NCBI RefSeq assembly: GCF_009765875.1
Contig: NZ_LMUP01000009.1
Location: 325,700-389,699, forward strand
Direction of reading: 5' to 3'
Length of the DNA: 64,000 nt
DNA from: Pedobacter sp. L105
Lineage (GTDB): Bacteria; Bacteroidota; Bacteroidia; Sphingobacteriales; Sphingobacteriaceae
The notes below the pieces were generated by a model. It did no database searches and was not told the DNA's origin. It saw only the letters and a list, made by a program, of their open reading frames with translations. Shown in pieces: positions 33,383 to 42,986 of the stretch; the stretch's first letter is position 1, and every line of letters begins with the position of its first letter. The position numbers were made by a program, and so were the translations under genes.

Positions 33383-36300
33383 ATGTACAAAATTTACCCA
33401 GAACACTTTGTGGTGCCCCCAGGCTTCGCAAGAAAACTCTTTTTGTTCATGAAATTAACCGCCCTGATGCTATTTTTAGCCCTAATGCAGGTGAACGCCA
33501 ATACCCTGGCGCAAAAGGTAACCTTGTCTGAAAGAAATTCGTCATTAACCAACATCTTTATACAAATCAGGCATCAGACTGGTTACGATTTCGCTTATAC
33601 CACAACTACGATACAGACCGCCAGACCAGTAACGATCGATGTAAAAAACATGGAATTGAATGATGTTTTGAAAATGATTTTTAATGATCAGCCCCTGGAT
33701 TATAAAATTGAAGACAAATCTGTAGCGGTTTCCCGAAAAAAGGAACCCTCCTTATTTGATAACCTGAAAGATAAAGCCACCAAACTCCTTGGAGTCCAGA
33801 CAGCTATTCATGGTAAAATTATAGACAGCATCGGTGAACCCCTCATTGGGGCAGTAGTAACTTTAAAGGATACAAAGTATAGTGCAATAAGCGATAACAA
33901 GGGAAATTTCAACATCCCGTCGGTAGCCCAGGGTAATTATACTTTAGTCATTACCTATATAGGGTATGATAAACTGGAGCGCAAATTAGAAACAGAAGGC
34001 AAGGATTTAAATCTGGTGCTGAGGTTACATGCGTCAGTTTCTTCTCTTGATCAGGTTCGGATTATAGCTTATGGTTCCGATACAAAACGTTTTAGTGTTG
34101 GGGCAGTTGCATCTATCAGCGCCGAACAAATAGAAAAGCAGCCGGTAATCAACCCCTTGCTTGCCATGGAAGGCCTGGCTCCGGGTTTAAATGTTACAGC
34201 CCAGAATGGTGCTCCTGGCTCAACAGTACTGGTTCAGGTGCGTGGCCAAAACACGCTGAGTAACAATACCTTTGCCAATAAACCTTATGATCAGCCTCTT
34301 TTTATAATCGATGGCGTTCCCTTTGCCGCAGGAAATACTAATATTAATCAATTATCTAATCTTGCTAATGCAGCATCTATTTCGGGTGGTCTGGGCCAGG
34401 CAACAGGCGTTAGTCCTTTTAGTAACATTAATCCTAATGATATAGAAAGTATCACTATCCTCAAGGATGCCGATGCAACCTCTATTTACGGTTCACAAGG
34501 TGCGAATGGTGTCGTTTTGATCACTACCAAAAAAGGAAAACCCGGAAAAACAACCATTAACGTAAGCCTTAATACACAGTATAATAGTGTGGCCAAGCCG
34601 GTGCAGCTGTTAAACACGCAACAGTACCTGCAGTTAAGAAAAAATGCTTATGCTGTAGACAATATTACACCTACCAGCAATCCTGGCGATTATTTGAGCT
34701 ATGCACCCGATCTAACAATTTTTGATCAAAATAAATATACCAACTGGCAGAAAATCATCCAGGGAAATTCGACTTATAATACAGACATGCATGCCAGCAT
34801 ATCGGGTGGTAACGCTAATAATACCTTTATTGTTTCTACAGGTTATACACGTTCCGGTTACAATTATCCAGGTGATTTTTCAGACCAGAGATATACCCTG
34901 CATAGCGCGTTCCACAATAACTCGGCAGATAAGCGCTTTACCCTCGATCTGATTACCGACTATGGATACGATCAAAATAACTCCGCAAGTTATGGCGGCA
35001 GCCAGGATGTAGCTTTGCCTCCAAATTTGCCTAATCTGTTAGATCCTTCTGGCAATTTAGTCTGGAATTACAAGGGCGTGCCTTTAAATTCCAATAACTT
35101 TTACAGCTCATTACTACAACCTTCCAATGTGGCAAATTATAATTTTAACACTGCCCTTAATCTTAACTATAAGATATTTGACGGACTATCAATTGCTGCT
35201 AACCTTGGTTATAATCACAATACCGGCACAGAGCATTCTATAAACCCTGCAACAGCTCAGGATCCGGCATCAGATATTGTGCGTGCTGCAGCTTTTGCTA
35301 ACACCTCCGCTCAAATTATTAATATTGAACCTCAGATAAATTATAACAAATCTATTGGCAAGGGGGTATTAACCGCCTTATTGGGAGCGACCTACAAAAA
35401 AAATATAACCGATGCCTTTCAGGATCAGGCATATGGTTATTCGAATGATAATTTCCTGAATTCCGTTAATGGAGCTTCAACTCAATACCCTTTTGATCAG
35501 GCAAATATCATTAAATACGTTGCGATACGTTCACGCCTTAAATATGTTTACGATCAGAAATACATCATTCAGGTTTCGGGCACAAGGGATGGTTCCAGTA
35601 ATTTTGGGCCCGGCCGCCAGTTCGGTAATTTTGGTTCTGTAGGAGCAGGCTGGATATTTTCTGAAGAGAAGGCATTCAAGGAAGCCCTTCCTTTTTTTAG
35701 TTATGGTAAGCTGTCCGGAAGTTATGGAACAACAGGAAGTGATGCTTCAAAGGCTTATAACTATCAGGCATTGTATTCAACAGCCGCTGGTGTAGCCCCT
35801 TTCCAGAACATTCCGCAGGGCTTTCCCTACAACCTGTATAATCCTGATTTTAGCTGGGCAACAAAAAAATCATTGAACCTGGCAGCAGACTTTGGTTTTT
35901 TTAATAACCGCTTGTTGTTAAATGCTACCTATTACAGGGATCGGGAAGGTGACCAGCTGGTTGATTACCCATTGGCCATACAAAGCGGATTTCCAACGGT
36001 ATATGAAAATCAAAATTCCACCGTTCAAAACAAAGGATGGGAATTTACAGCAACTTCAACTAACATAAAAACTAAGGATTTTACCTGGACAAGTAATTTT
36101 AATATCACGTTCAACCGGAATAAGCTGCTTTCATTTCCTAACCTGGCGGCCTCTTCTTATTCCCAGCAATACGTTATAGGCCAACCTACATCTGTCATTA
36201 TTGGCTACAAGTATAAAGATGTAAACCCTACTACCGGGCTGTTTGAGTTTTATGATAAAAACGGAAACGTTACCTCCAGCCCTAAGTATGGAACAGCTGC

Positions 36301-36841
36301 AATTGGTGGAGATGAAACTGTGATTGGTAATAGGGAAACTAACTACATGGGGGGTATAGGTAATACTTTCAACTATAAACATTTCAGCCTCTATGTTTTT
36401 TGCCAGTTTTCCAGCGGCGATGCACCTAATTATCTTTCCGCCTTTTATAATTCCAGCGGTTTTCCGGGTGGACAAAATAATGAACCTGCCTACTTATTAG
36501 GTAAATATTGGACAGCTCCGGGCGACCAGGCCAGCCTTCAACGACTGGTAAGTAGCTTTCAGGCCAATGGTGCTGCAATTAGTGCTATAGGGACTTTCTC
36601 ACAGTCTAGCGGGGCCTTCAGCAATGATACTTATTTGAGGGTTAAAACAGCAGCTTTATCTTATGCCCTGCCTGATGCCTGGGTTAAAAAAATTAATATC
36701 AGGAATGCCAGCATTTATGTAAGCGCTCAAAACCTGTTCACTTTTACAAATTATAAAATAGGTGACCCGGAACAACCCGGTAATTATACTTCTTTCCCGC
36801 TGCAACGTATTATAGCGTTTGGTTTAAGCTTTCAACTATAG
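33383..36841 (+). CDS. susC: SusC/RagA TonB-linked outer-membrane receptor with STN domain
   Basis: An 1152-residue transporter. It opens with a Pedobacter-type leader (MYKIYPEHF...) and hydrophobic signal MKLTALMLFLALMQVNANTLAQ, then the STN signalling domain (VTLSERNSSLTNIFIQIRHQTGYDFAYT, about 45-125), a carboxypeptidase-regulatory-like domain (IHGKIIDSIGEPLIGAVVTLKDTKYSAISDNKGNF, about 140-225), a plug (ADATSIYGSQGANGVVLITTKKG) and a beta-barrel ending in the aromatic-terminated strand IIAFGLSFQL. It imports a substrate through the outer membrane with TonB energy and signals to FecR. It forms a lidded pair with the SusD protein 12 bp downstream. No CAZyme lies in the operon, so a peptide or other non-glycan ligand is likely. 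Confidence 0.95.
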   Translation: MYKIYPEHFVVPPGFARKLFLFMKLTALMLFLALMQVNANTLAQKVTLSERNSSLTNIFIQIRHQTGYDFAYTTTTIQTARPVTIDVKNMELNDVLKMIFNDQPLDYKIEDKSVAVSRKKEPSLFDNLKDKATKLLGVQTAIHGKIIDSIGEPLIGAVVTLKDTKYSAISDNKGNFNIPSVAQGNYTLVITYIGYDKLERKLETEGKDLNLVLRLHASVSSLDQVRIIAYGSDTKRFSVGAVASISAEQIEKQPVINPLLAMEGLAPGLNVTAQNGAPGSTVLVQVRGQNTLSNNTFANKPYDQPLFIIDGVPFAAGNTNINQLSNLANAASISGGLGQATGVSPFSNINPNDIESITILKDADATSIYGSQGANGVVLITTKKGKPGKTTINVSLNTQYNSVAKPVQLLNTQQYLQLRKNAYAVDNITPTSNPGDYLSYAPDLTIFDQNKYTNWQKIIQGNSTYNTDMHASISGGNANNTFIVSTGYTRSGYNYPGDFSDQRYTLHSAFHNNSADKRFTLDLITDYGYDQNNSASYGGSQDVALPPNLPNLLDPSGNLVWNYKGVPLNSNNFYSSLLQPSNVANYNFNTALNLNYKIFDGLSIAANLGYNHNTGTEHSINPATAQDPASDIVRAAAFANTSAQIINIEPQINYNKSIGKGVLTALLGATYKKNITDAFQDQAYGYSNDNFLNSVNGASTQYPFDQANIIKYVAIRSRLKYVYDQKYIIQVSGTRDGSSNFGPGRQFGNFGSVGAGWIFSEEKAFKEALPFFSYGKLSGSYGTTGSDASKAYNYQALYSTAAGVAPFQNIPQGFPYNLYNPDFSWATKKSLNLAADFGFFNNRLLLNATYYRDREGDQLVDYPLAIQSGFPTVYENQNSTVQNKGWEFTATSTNIKTKDFTWTSNFNITFNRNKLLSFPNLAASSYSQQYVIGQPTSVIIGYKYKDVNPTTGLFEFYDKNGNVTSSPKYGTAAIGGDETVIGNRETNYMGGIGNTFNYKHFSLYVFCQFSSGDAPNYLSAFYNSSGFPGGQNNEPAYLLGKYWTAPGDQASLQRLVSSFQANGAAISAIGTFSQSSGAFSNDTYLRVKTAALSYALPDAWVKKINIRNASIYVSAQNLFTFTNYKIGDPEQPGNYTSFPLQRIIAFGLSFQL

Positions 36842-36853
36842 ACGATTATCATC

Positions 36854-38233
36854 ATGAAAAATCTATTTACTATTCATCATAAAATGCTGGCCGGTGGTTT
36901 GTTAATTGCCATCAGCACACTTTTTTCCTGCAAAAAATTAATTGAAATACCGGCTAATCCACCATCGCAAATTACCAGGGCAGAACAATTTAAAGATAGT
37001 ACAACAACCATTTCTGCCGTTGTTGGTGTATATACTTATGCTGGCGGGCAGGGTTTTGGTTATAACGATGCGAATTTTACCCTGAGCACATCGCTTTCTG
37101 CTCATGAAATTTCCCCTGGTGTGAAGGATCAGGCAGAATTTTACAGCTTTACTTTAAATCAGCTCAATAGCCAGGTAGTTGCTTTATGGCAATCACCTTT
37201 TCAGGGAATGTACCAGATAAATGATGTACTCAATGGCATAACCAATAACGCTAATTTGTCACCTTCATTTGTCAAACAGATTACAGGAGAAATGGAAGTT
37301 ACCCGTGCTTTTTATTATTTTAACCTGGTTAATTTGTTTGGCGGGGTACCTTTAGTAACTTCTATTAATTATAAGGCGACTGCTAACTTACCCCGGGCTT
37401 CTTCGGCTGCTGTTTATACCCAGATATTGACAGACCTTAATGATGCCGTTAAAAAATTACCGGCCAGCTATTCTTCGGATGGAAGGGCCCGTCCAAACCT
37501 GTATGCAGCACAAGCCTTGCTTGCTAAAGTTCATTTATATCAGGGCAAATGGCAGGCGGCTTATAATGAAGCCGATTCGATCATCAGATCGGGTAATTAT
37601 AGTTTAAATTCCGACCTCAACAGTGTATTTCTTGATGGAAGTAATGAGGCCATTTGGCAATTGCCAAATTCAAATACCTTTCAGGGAACTGCAGAAGCAG
37701 GAGCTTTTATACCTAATGACAGTTCCGAGGCACCTACTTATATAATCACAGACTCTTTATTAAATCAATTTGAACCAGGAGACAAACGCCTTCAAACATG
37801 GATCAATACAGTGAACATAAATGGACAGAATTTATCTTACCCTTATAAATATAAGGATAAAGTACCAACTACTCCTGCTACGGATTATATGATATTCAGG
37901 TTAGGGGAAATTTATCTGATCCGTGCCGAAGCTGCCGCAGAACTTAATAATTTGGGTGTCGCTTTGGCGGATGTGAATACTATACGTGCCAGAGCGGGTT
38001 TAGGTCCTATTACCAATAATACAACTTCTCAGGCGGCTGTCCTGGCAGCCATTGCCAGGGAAAGGCGAACAGAACTGTGTTTTGAATGGGGCAACAGGTG
38101 GTTTGATTTGATCAGGACCGGAAAAGCTGGAGCTTTTTTACCTGGCTATCAGGGTTATGATGCTATGTACCCTCTGCCACAGGCGCAATTAATATTAAAC
38201 AGTACGCTGGTACAAAATCCGGGCTATAATTAA
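36854..38233 (+). CDS. susD: SusD/RagB outer-membrane lipoprotein
   Basis: A 459-residue surface lipoprotein: signal peptide with lipobox STLFSCKK, then the SusD helical-repeat fold (AVVGVYTYAGGQGF, GEMEVTRAFYYFNLVNLFGGVPLVT, YAAQALLAKVHLYQGKWQAAYNEADSII) and the typical C-terminus (IYLIRAEAAAELNNLGVALADVNTIRARAGL ... ERRTELCFEWGNRWFDLIRTGKA). It captures ligand and closes over the SusC barrel. It is shorter than many glycan-binding SusD proteins, which fits the RagB-like, peptide-type group, but this is not decisive. Confidence 0.95.
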   Translation: MKNLFTIHHKMLAGGLLIAISTLFSCKKLIEIPANPPSQITRAEQFKDSTTTISAVVGVYTYAGGQGFGYNDANFTLSTSLSAHEISPGVKDQAEFYSFTLNQLNSQVVALWQSPFQGMYQINDVLNGITNNANLSPSFVKQITGEMEVTRAFYYFNLVNLFGGVPLVTSINYKATANLPRASSAAVYTQILTDLNDAVKKLPASYSSDGRARPNLYAAQALLAKVHLYQGKWQAAYNEADSIIRSGNYSLNSDLNSVFLDGSNEAIWQLPNSNTFQGTAEAGAFIPNDSSEAPTYIITDSLLNQFEPGDKRLQTWINTVNINGQNLSYPYKYKDKVPTTPATDYMIFRLGEIYLIRAEAAAELNNLGVALADVNTIRARAGLGPITNNTTSQAAVLAAIARERRTELCFEWGNRWFDLIRTGKAGAFLPGYQGYDAMYPLPQAQLILNSTLVQNPGYN

Positions 38234-38268
38234 GTAATAAATTCCTGAATTAAACACCTCGATCAAGT

Positions 38269-38294
38269 CGGGGGATATCATTGATATTCCCCCG
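38269..38294 (+). terminator. hairpin between susD and the ABC genes
   Basis: CGGGGGATATC (38269-38279) pairs with GATAT-T-CCCCCG (38283-38294) with one bulged T and a 3-nt loop, followed by a T-rich stretch. It could attenuate transcription from susCD into the ABC/MutS/M16 genes, or protect the susCD mRNA end. Confidence 0.55.
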
Positions 38295-38322
38295 GTGGCT
38301 ATTTTATTTCAAAAAATTAAAT

Positions 38323-39255
38323 ATGGAAAATTCAATTTTGACTATCAAGAACTTATCGCACCGATATAGTAGCAGCTGGGCCATTCGAGACATAAACCTG
38401 GACATAAACAGGACCGGGATACTGGGACTGCTTGGTTCAAACGGCGCGGGTAAATCTACCACCATGAATATCATGTGTGGTGTTTTGAATCAAACAGAAG
38501 GTACTATTCTGATTGACGGTATTGATATCCGTAAAAACCCCGAGCTGGCTAAAAGGCAAATCGGCTTCCTTCCACAGCACGCACCATTATACCTGGACCT
38601 GACGGTAGATGAATACCTCACTTACACCGCCGAACTACGCAAAATGGCTAGCAGGAGTGTTAAGACTGCCGTGGAGGAGGCAAAAGATCGTTGCGGCATA
38701 TCACATTTCGGCAGCAGGCTGATCAAAAATTTGTCGGGCGGTTACCGCCAGCGGGTAGGGATTGCGCAGGCCATCATCCATAAACCAAAACTGGTAGTCA
38801 TGGATGAGCCAACAAATGGGCTCGATCCAAACCAGATTACGGAAGTGCGGATGCTGATCAAAGACATCGCCGTAGAACATGCCGTTATTTTTTCATCACA
38901 TATTTTATCTGAAGTGCAGATGTTATGCAAAGAGATAAAAATGATAGCCGATGGTAAAATTGTTTTTTCCGATACGATGGATGCCTTTAATAATTACGTA
39001 GAACCACATAGTGTGCTGATGCAAATGGAAAACCCGCCATCAGCAACCGAAATATTGAAGATATCCGGCGTAGAGAAAGTGGAATTTTTAACGGAACGGC
39101 AAGCCCGTGTATATTTTACCGGCGACCGGGAAATTACAGAGCGGCTGATAGCCGCAAGCGTGCATAACGATTGGCATTTGAGAGAGATTAATCTTGATAA
39201 AACAGCCCTTGATGAAATTTTTAAGCAGTTATCTACAAAATCAAAGCAATCCTAA
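38323..39255 (+). CDS. ABC transporter ATP-binding protein (GldA-like)
   Basis: A 310-residue ATPase; the ATG at 38323 (MENSILTIKNLSHRYSS) is chosen over 38281, which lies inside the upstream hairpin. Walker A is LLGSNGAGKSTTMN, the Q loop IGFLPQHAPLY, the signature LSGGYRQRVGIAQAI, Walker B KLVVMDEPTNGLDP and the H loop FSSHILSEV. The extra C-terminal domain (SVLMQMENPPSATEILKISGVEKVEF) resembles GldA and other ABC-2 exporters. It powers the membrane protein encoded 12 bp downstream. Confidence 0.94.
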   Translation: MENSILTIKNLSHRYSSSWAIRDINLDINRTGILGLLGSNGAGKSTTMNIMCGVLNQTEGTILIDGIDIRKNPELAKRQIGFLPQHAPLYLDLTVDEYLTYTAELRKMASRSVKTAVEEAKDRCGISHFGSRLIKNLSGGYRQRVGIAQAIIHKPKLVVMDEPTNGLDPNQITEVRMLIKDIAVEHAVIFSSHILSEVQMLCKEIKMIADGKIVFSDTMDAFNNYVEPHSVLMQMENPPSATEILKISGVEKVEFLTERQARVYFTGDREITERLIAASVHNDWHLREINLDKTALDEIFKQLSTKSKQS

Positions 39256-39267
39256 TCCTTCACTGTA

Positions 39268-41643
39268 ATGAAATTAATTTTAAAAATAGCAATAGCGGAA
39301 CTTCGCAACTTGTTCTATTCTCCTATAGCCTGGTTTTTAACCATTGCTTTTATGGTCGAATGCGCAGTTTCTTACACCAAATTGATAAACCAATTCGCGA
39401 TCAGACAAGAAATGGGCGGTATGGGTTTGCAGTACATGAAGCAATTGACAGCTAGTGTATTCACCAGTCCTTCGGGATTATTTGAAGGAATCATGCAAAA
39501 CCTCTATTTGTACATTCCATTGTTAACTATGGGCCTTATCAGCCGGGAAATCAATGGCAGCACCATTAGCCTGCTGTATTCTTCTCCGGTAAAAATCAGG
39601 GAAATTGTTTTCGGCAAATACTTGGCTATGATGTTATACAGCCTTATCCTGTTAGCAGTAATTGGCATTTTTATCATAGCCGGTATTTTTGATATCAAGT
39701 TTGCAGATTGGGGAATGCTTTTGGCAGCCGCATTTGGTTTTTACCTGTTATTATGCGCTTATTCGTCTATCGGGCTTTTTATGTCCAGTTTAACGAGTTA
39801 CCAGATAGTGGCTGCGCTAAGCACCTTTGTAATGATCGGTATCCTAAGTTATATCGGCAGCTTATGGCAGGGCATCGGCTTTGTCAGGGACCTTACTTAT
39901 ATCCTGTCCCTTTCCGGCCGTACCCATCGCATGCTGGGCGGGTTGATTACTACTAATGATGTGGTTTATTTTATAGTGATTAACTATATATTCCTGGGAT
40001 TAACCATATACAAATTACAATCCGGGCGTGAAACGAAACCATGGTTTATCCCTGCCGGACGCTATATTGCTATTATTGTTTCCGCTTTAGTGATCAGTTA
40101 TGTTACTTCCCGTCCGGGGCTTATTGGTTACTGGGATACTACCGTAAATCAAAGCAATACACTTACCCCAAATGCACAGAAAATCATTAAGGAACTGGGG
40201 GATGACCAATTAGAGGTTACAGCTTATAGTAATTTTTTGGATGATAAATCTTATGTCGGGTTACCTGATCAACGCAACAATTATTTAAAAAGATGGGAAC
40301 CTTATTTGCGGTTTAAGCCGGGTATAAAATTTCATTATGTGAATTACTATGATATGCCATTAGCTTTAGCTTACAATATTTTTGATGGGTACAAAGGCAA
40401 AACAATAAAGCAAATCGCAGAACAGAGGGCCAATGGAAGTGACCTGGATATGTCTATCCTGGAAACACCAGAACAGATCAAAAAAGAAATTGACCTGAAG
40501 CCTGAGATGAACAGGTTTGTAATGAAACTAACCTACAAAGGGAGGTCTACATTTTTAAGGGTTTTCAATGACCAGCAGGTTTGGCCTGGTGAAACCGAAG
40601 TTTCAGCGGCCTTTAAACGACTTTTACAAGCTGATATGCCTGTAATAGGTTTTGTAACAGGTGATGGGGAACGCGAAAACGGTAAAAAAGGGGACAGGGA
40701 ATACAAAACAATAACCACCGACAAAACATTCCGCAACGCATTGATCAACCAGGGCTTTAACATTGATTTGCTTTCATTAAACAGTCAGGACATTCCAGAC
40801 AATTTAGCAGAGTTAGTAATTGCCGACCCACAAATTGAATTGAGCGCAGCAGCATTACAAAAAATTAAGGCTTATGCTGCTAAAGGCGGCAACTTATTGA
40901 TTGCCGGAGAGCCGGGCAGGCAGCAGATATTAAACCCATTGCTCAAAACATTTGGCGTGCAGCTGATGAATGGTATGCTTGAACAGTCCAGTGTGGATTA
41001 TTCGCCTACATTGGTGCTGGCGCAGTTAACAAAATCTCCCATTGGTTTTTCAAAAATATTGGACAACATGTCACTGGATACTTTGCCTGTTTCTATGAAT
41101 GGTGTGGCCGGCATAATTGCACACGATACCAGTGGATTTCATGCGCAACCATTGTTGGTCACCAAAGCAGGAGCTGTGACTAATACCATGAGGCGTAATC
41201 CTGATCTGGATATTGTTAATAGGAAAGAAGGGGCCCGCCCTAATGGAGGTTATCCCCATACTGTCGCAATTAATGGTGCAAAGTTACAACCTGAACAAAA
41301 CAATACTCCTAAGGAAATATTTAGCACTGCATTAGCTTTAACGCGGCAAATTAATGGTAAGGAACAACGCATCATTATTAGCGGGGATGCTGACTTTATA
41401 AGCAATTCAGAATTAAACAGGTTTGAACCCCAGGTAGTCAACTTTTATTTAAGTACCGCTTTATTCAGCTGGTTAGATTATGGCAAGTATCCTGTAGACA
41501 CCCTGCGCCCGGAGGCTAAAGACAATTCGGTAACGGCAAGTACCAGCCACATGGCTTTCTTAAAGATTATCTATATATACGTTATACCCGGCCTCATCCT
41601 CATTTTCGGTTCCATCTTTTTAATCCGCCGTAAAAGGAAATAA
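39268..41643 (+). CDS. ABC-2 permease fused to GldG-like auxiliary domain
   Basis: A 791-residue protein combining two modules usually encoded apart in gliding bacteria (GldF and GldG). Residues 1-245 are an ABC-2 permease with six hydrophobic segments (ELRNLFYSPIAWFLTIAF, LISREINGSTISLLYSSPVKIREIVFGKYLAMM). Residues about 265-750 are a periplasmic ABC_transp_aux domain (TTVNQSNTLTPNAQKIIKELGDDQLEVTAYSNFLDD ... KGGNLLIAGEPGRQQ), and a last helix with basic tail (IPGLILIFGSIFLIRRKRK) ends the chain. It probably exports or remodels an envelope component together with the upstream ATPase. It ends 2 bp before the first MutS-like gene. Confidence 0.9.
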   Translation: MKLILKIAIAELRNLFYSPIAWFLTIAFMVECAVSYTKLINQFAIRQEMGGMGLQYMKQLTASVFTSPSGLFEGIMQNLYLYIPLLTMGLISREINGSTISLLYSSPVKIREIVFGKYLAMMLYSLILLAVIGIFIIAGIFDIKFADWGMLLAAAFGFYLLLCAYSSIGLFMSSLTSYQIVAALSTFVMIGILSYIGSLWQGIGFVRDLTYILSLSGRTHRMLGGLITTNDVVYFIVINYIFLGLTIYKLQSGRETKPWFIPAGRYIAIIVSALVISYVTSRPGLIGYWDTTVNQSNTLTPNAQKIIKELGDDQLEVTAYSNFLDDKSYVGLPDQRNNYLKRWEPYLRFKPGIKFHYVNYYDMPLALAYNIFDGYKGKTIKQIAEQRANGSDLDMSILETPEQIKKEIDLKPEMNRFVMKLTYKGRSTFLRVFNDQQVWPGETEVSAAFKRLLQADMPVIGFVTGDGERENGKKGDREYKTITTDKTFRNALINQGFNIDLLSLNSQDIPDNLAELVIADPQIELSAAALQKIKAYAAKGGNLLIAGEPGRQQILNPLLKTFGVQLMNGMLEQSSVDYSPTLVLAQLTKSPIGFSKILDNMSLDTLPVSMNGVAGIIAHDTSGFHAQPLLVTKAGAVTNTMRRNPDLDIVNRKEGARPNGGYPHTVAINGAKLQPEQNNTPKEIFSTALALTRQINGKEQRIIISGDADFISNSELNRFEPQVVNFYLSTALFSWLDYGKYPVDTLRPEAKDNSVTASTSHMAFLKIIYIYVIPGLILIFGSIFLIRRKRK

Positions 41644-41645
41644 GT

Positions 41646-42986
41646 ATGTTATTTACAACAGACAAACAAACGCAGGAAGACCTGAATATCTATGGCAAAC
41701 AGGGAACGGATTCTATCCTTTCCCTGTTCAACCGTACCTCAACAGTTAACGGATCCAGGCTGTTAGAAGAACTGTTCCAGTATCCGCTTTCGGATGCGGA
41801 GGTTATAAATGCGCGCATTGAAAAGATCAGCTACCTGAAAAATGTAAAAGCCCGGTTCCCCTTTAGCTCCGAACTGTTTGACCAGGCAGAGCAATATTTG
41901 GCGAATAACGACGAAAGGACGAAGCTGGAAACAGAAAAACCATCTCTGGAAAAAATGCTGACCAATCTGGTTGCCCCAAATGCCGATTATAAGCAGATAG
42001 TTAACGGGGTTAGCGCTTTAACTGAAATTATTCAGCAGTTACACACCCTGATAAAGGATAGCCTGCTGTTAACAGAGAGCCCTTTTATAAGAGATGAAGG
42101 GACTACCAAAATCTTCGCAATTTTAAACACAGTACCTATAAGTTTACTGTTAAAGGAAAACACAAAGCATAAGCTGCCCCATGAGAAACTAGCCGCCTAC
42201 GATTTAACGCTGAGGTTTCAGTACCGGGAAACCGTTCAGCAGTTACTGAAGTACATTTATCAATTAGATGTTTATATAACCGTTGCCAGGGTAGCCACCG
42301 AACGTAATTTTGTTTTCCCAAAGGCCCTGCCCAAAGAAGAGCATGTCATCAAAATAGAAGGATTTTACCATCCGCAACTAAAGAATGCGTTAGCCAATAC
42401 CATCCACATTAGCCCTGATAGTAACGTGGTCTTTTTAACAGGGGCAAATATGGCTGGTAAGTCCACATTTATGAAATCGCTGGGGATAACGATGTACCTG
42501 GCGCATATGGGCTTCCCTGTAGCTGCCGGGCGGATGCAATTCTCAGTGCTGGACGGCATCTTTACAACGATCAATTTGCCGGATAACCTGGGCATAGGCG
42601 CCAGCCACTTTTTTGCAGAGGTATTACGTTTAAAGAAGATTGCCAAAGAACTGAGCACCGGCAGGAACATCTTTGTAATTTTTGATGAACTGTTCAGAGG
42701 TACCAATGTTAAAGATGCCCATGAAGCTACAATAGCCATTACCACAGCATTTGCAAAAAAGCGCAGCAGCGTATTTGTTATCTCCACACATATCATAGAG
42801 GCGGGAGAGGTACTTAAGGAATTGGATAATATCAGTTTTAAATACCTGCCCACCAGGATGAAAGGGGTCACGCCAGAATATACTTACACCCTGGAAGACG
42901 GAATAACCGACGACCGGCACGGGATGATCATCATCAAAAATGAAGGCATTCTGGAACTTTTAAAAAACAAGAAAGGAGACAACTGA
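41646..42986 (+). CDS. MutS-like ATPase A, no mismatch-recognition domain
   Basis: A 446-residue protein. Residues 1-240 correspond to the MutS lever/core region (TSTVNGSRLLEELFQYPLSDAEVINARIEKISYL), and residues 250-446 are the MutS domain V ATPase: Walker A TGANMAGKST (about 266-274), LGIGASHFFAEVLRLKKI, Walker B IFVIFDELFRGTNVKDAHEAT and the switch motif STHIIEAGE. There is no domain I (the mismatch-binding Phe-x-Glu), no connector domain and no Smr nuclease. It overlaps the next, paralogous gene by one base (TGATG), so they are made together and may form a heterodimer. Function in this transporter operon is unknown; DNA binding is not assured. Confidence 0.9.
   Translation: MLFTTDKQTQEDLNIYGKQGTDSILSLFNRTSTVNGSRLLEELFQYPLSDAEVINARIEKISYLKNVKARFPFSSELFDQAEQYLANNDERTKLETEKPSLEKMLTNLVAPNADYKQIVNGVSALTEIIQQLHTLIKDSLLLTESPFIRDEGTTKIFAILNTVPISLLLKENTKHKLPHEKLAAYDLTLRFQYRETVQQLLKYIYQLDVYITVARVATERNFVFPKALPKEEHVIKIEGFYHPQLKNALANTIHISPDSNVVFLTGANMAGKSTFMKSLGITMYLAHMGFPVAAGRMQFSVLDGIFTTINLPDNLGIGASHFFAEVLRLKKIAKELSTGRNIFVIFDELFRGTNVKDAHEATIAITTAFAKKRSSVFVISTHIIEAGEVLKELDNISFKYLPTRMKGVTPEYTYTLEDGITDDRHGMIIIKNEGILELLKNKKGDN

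Noticed and set aside
33277..33531. 84-codon plus-strand frame overlapping the susC start
   Set aside because: No recognisable protein content; it overlaps the susC leader and N-terminus in another frame.
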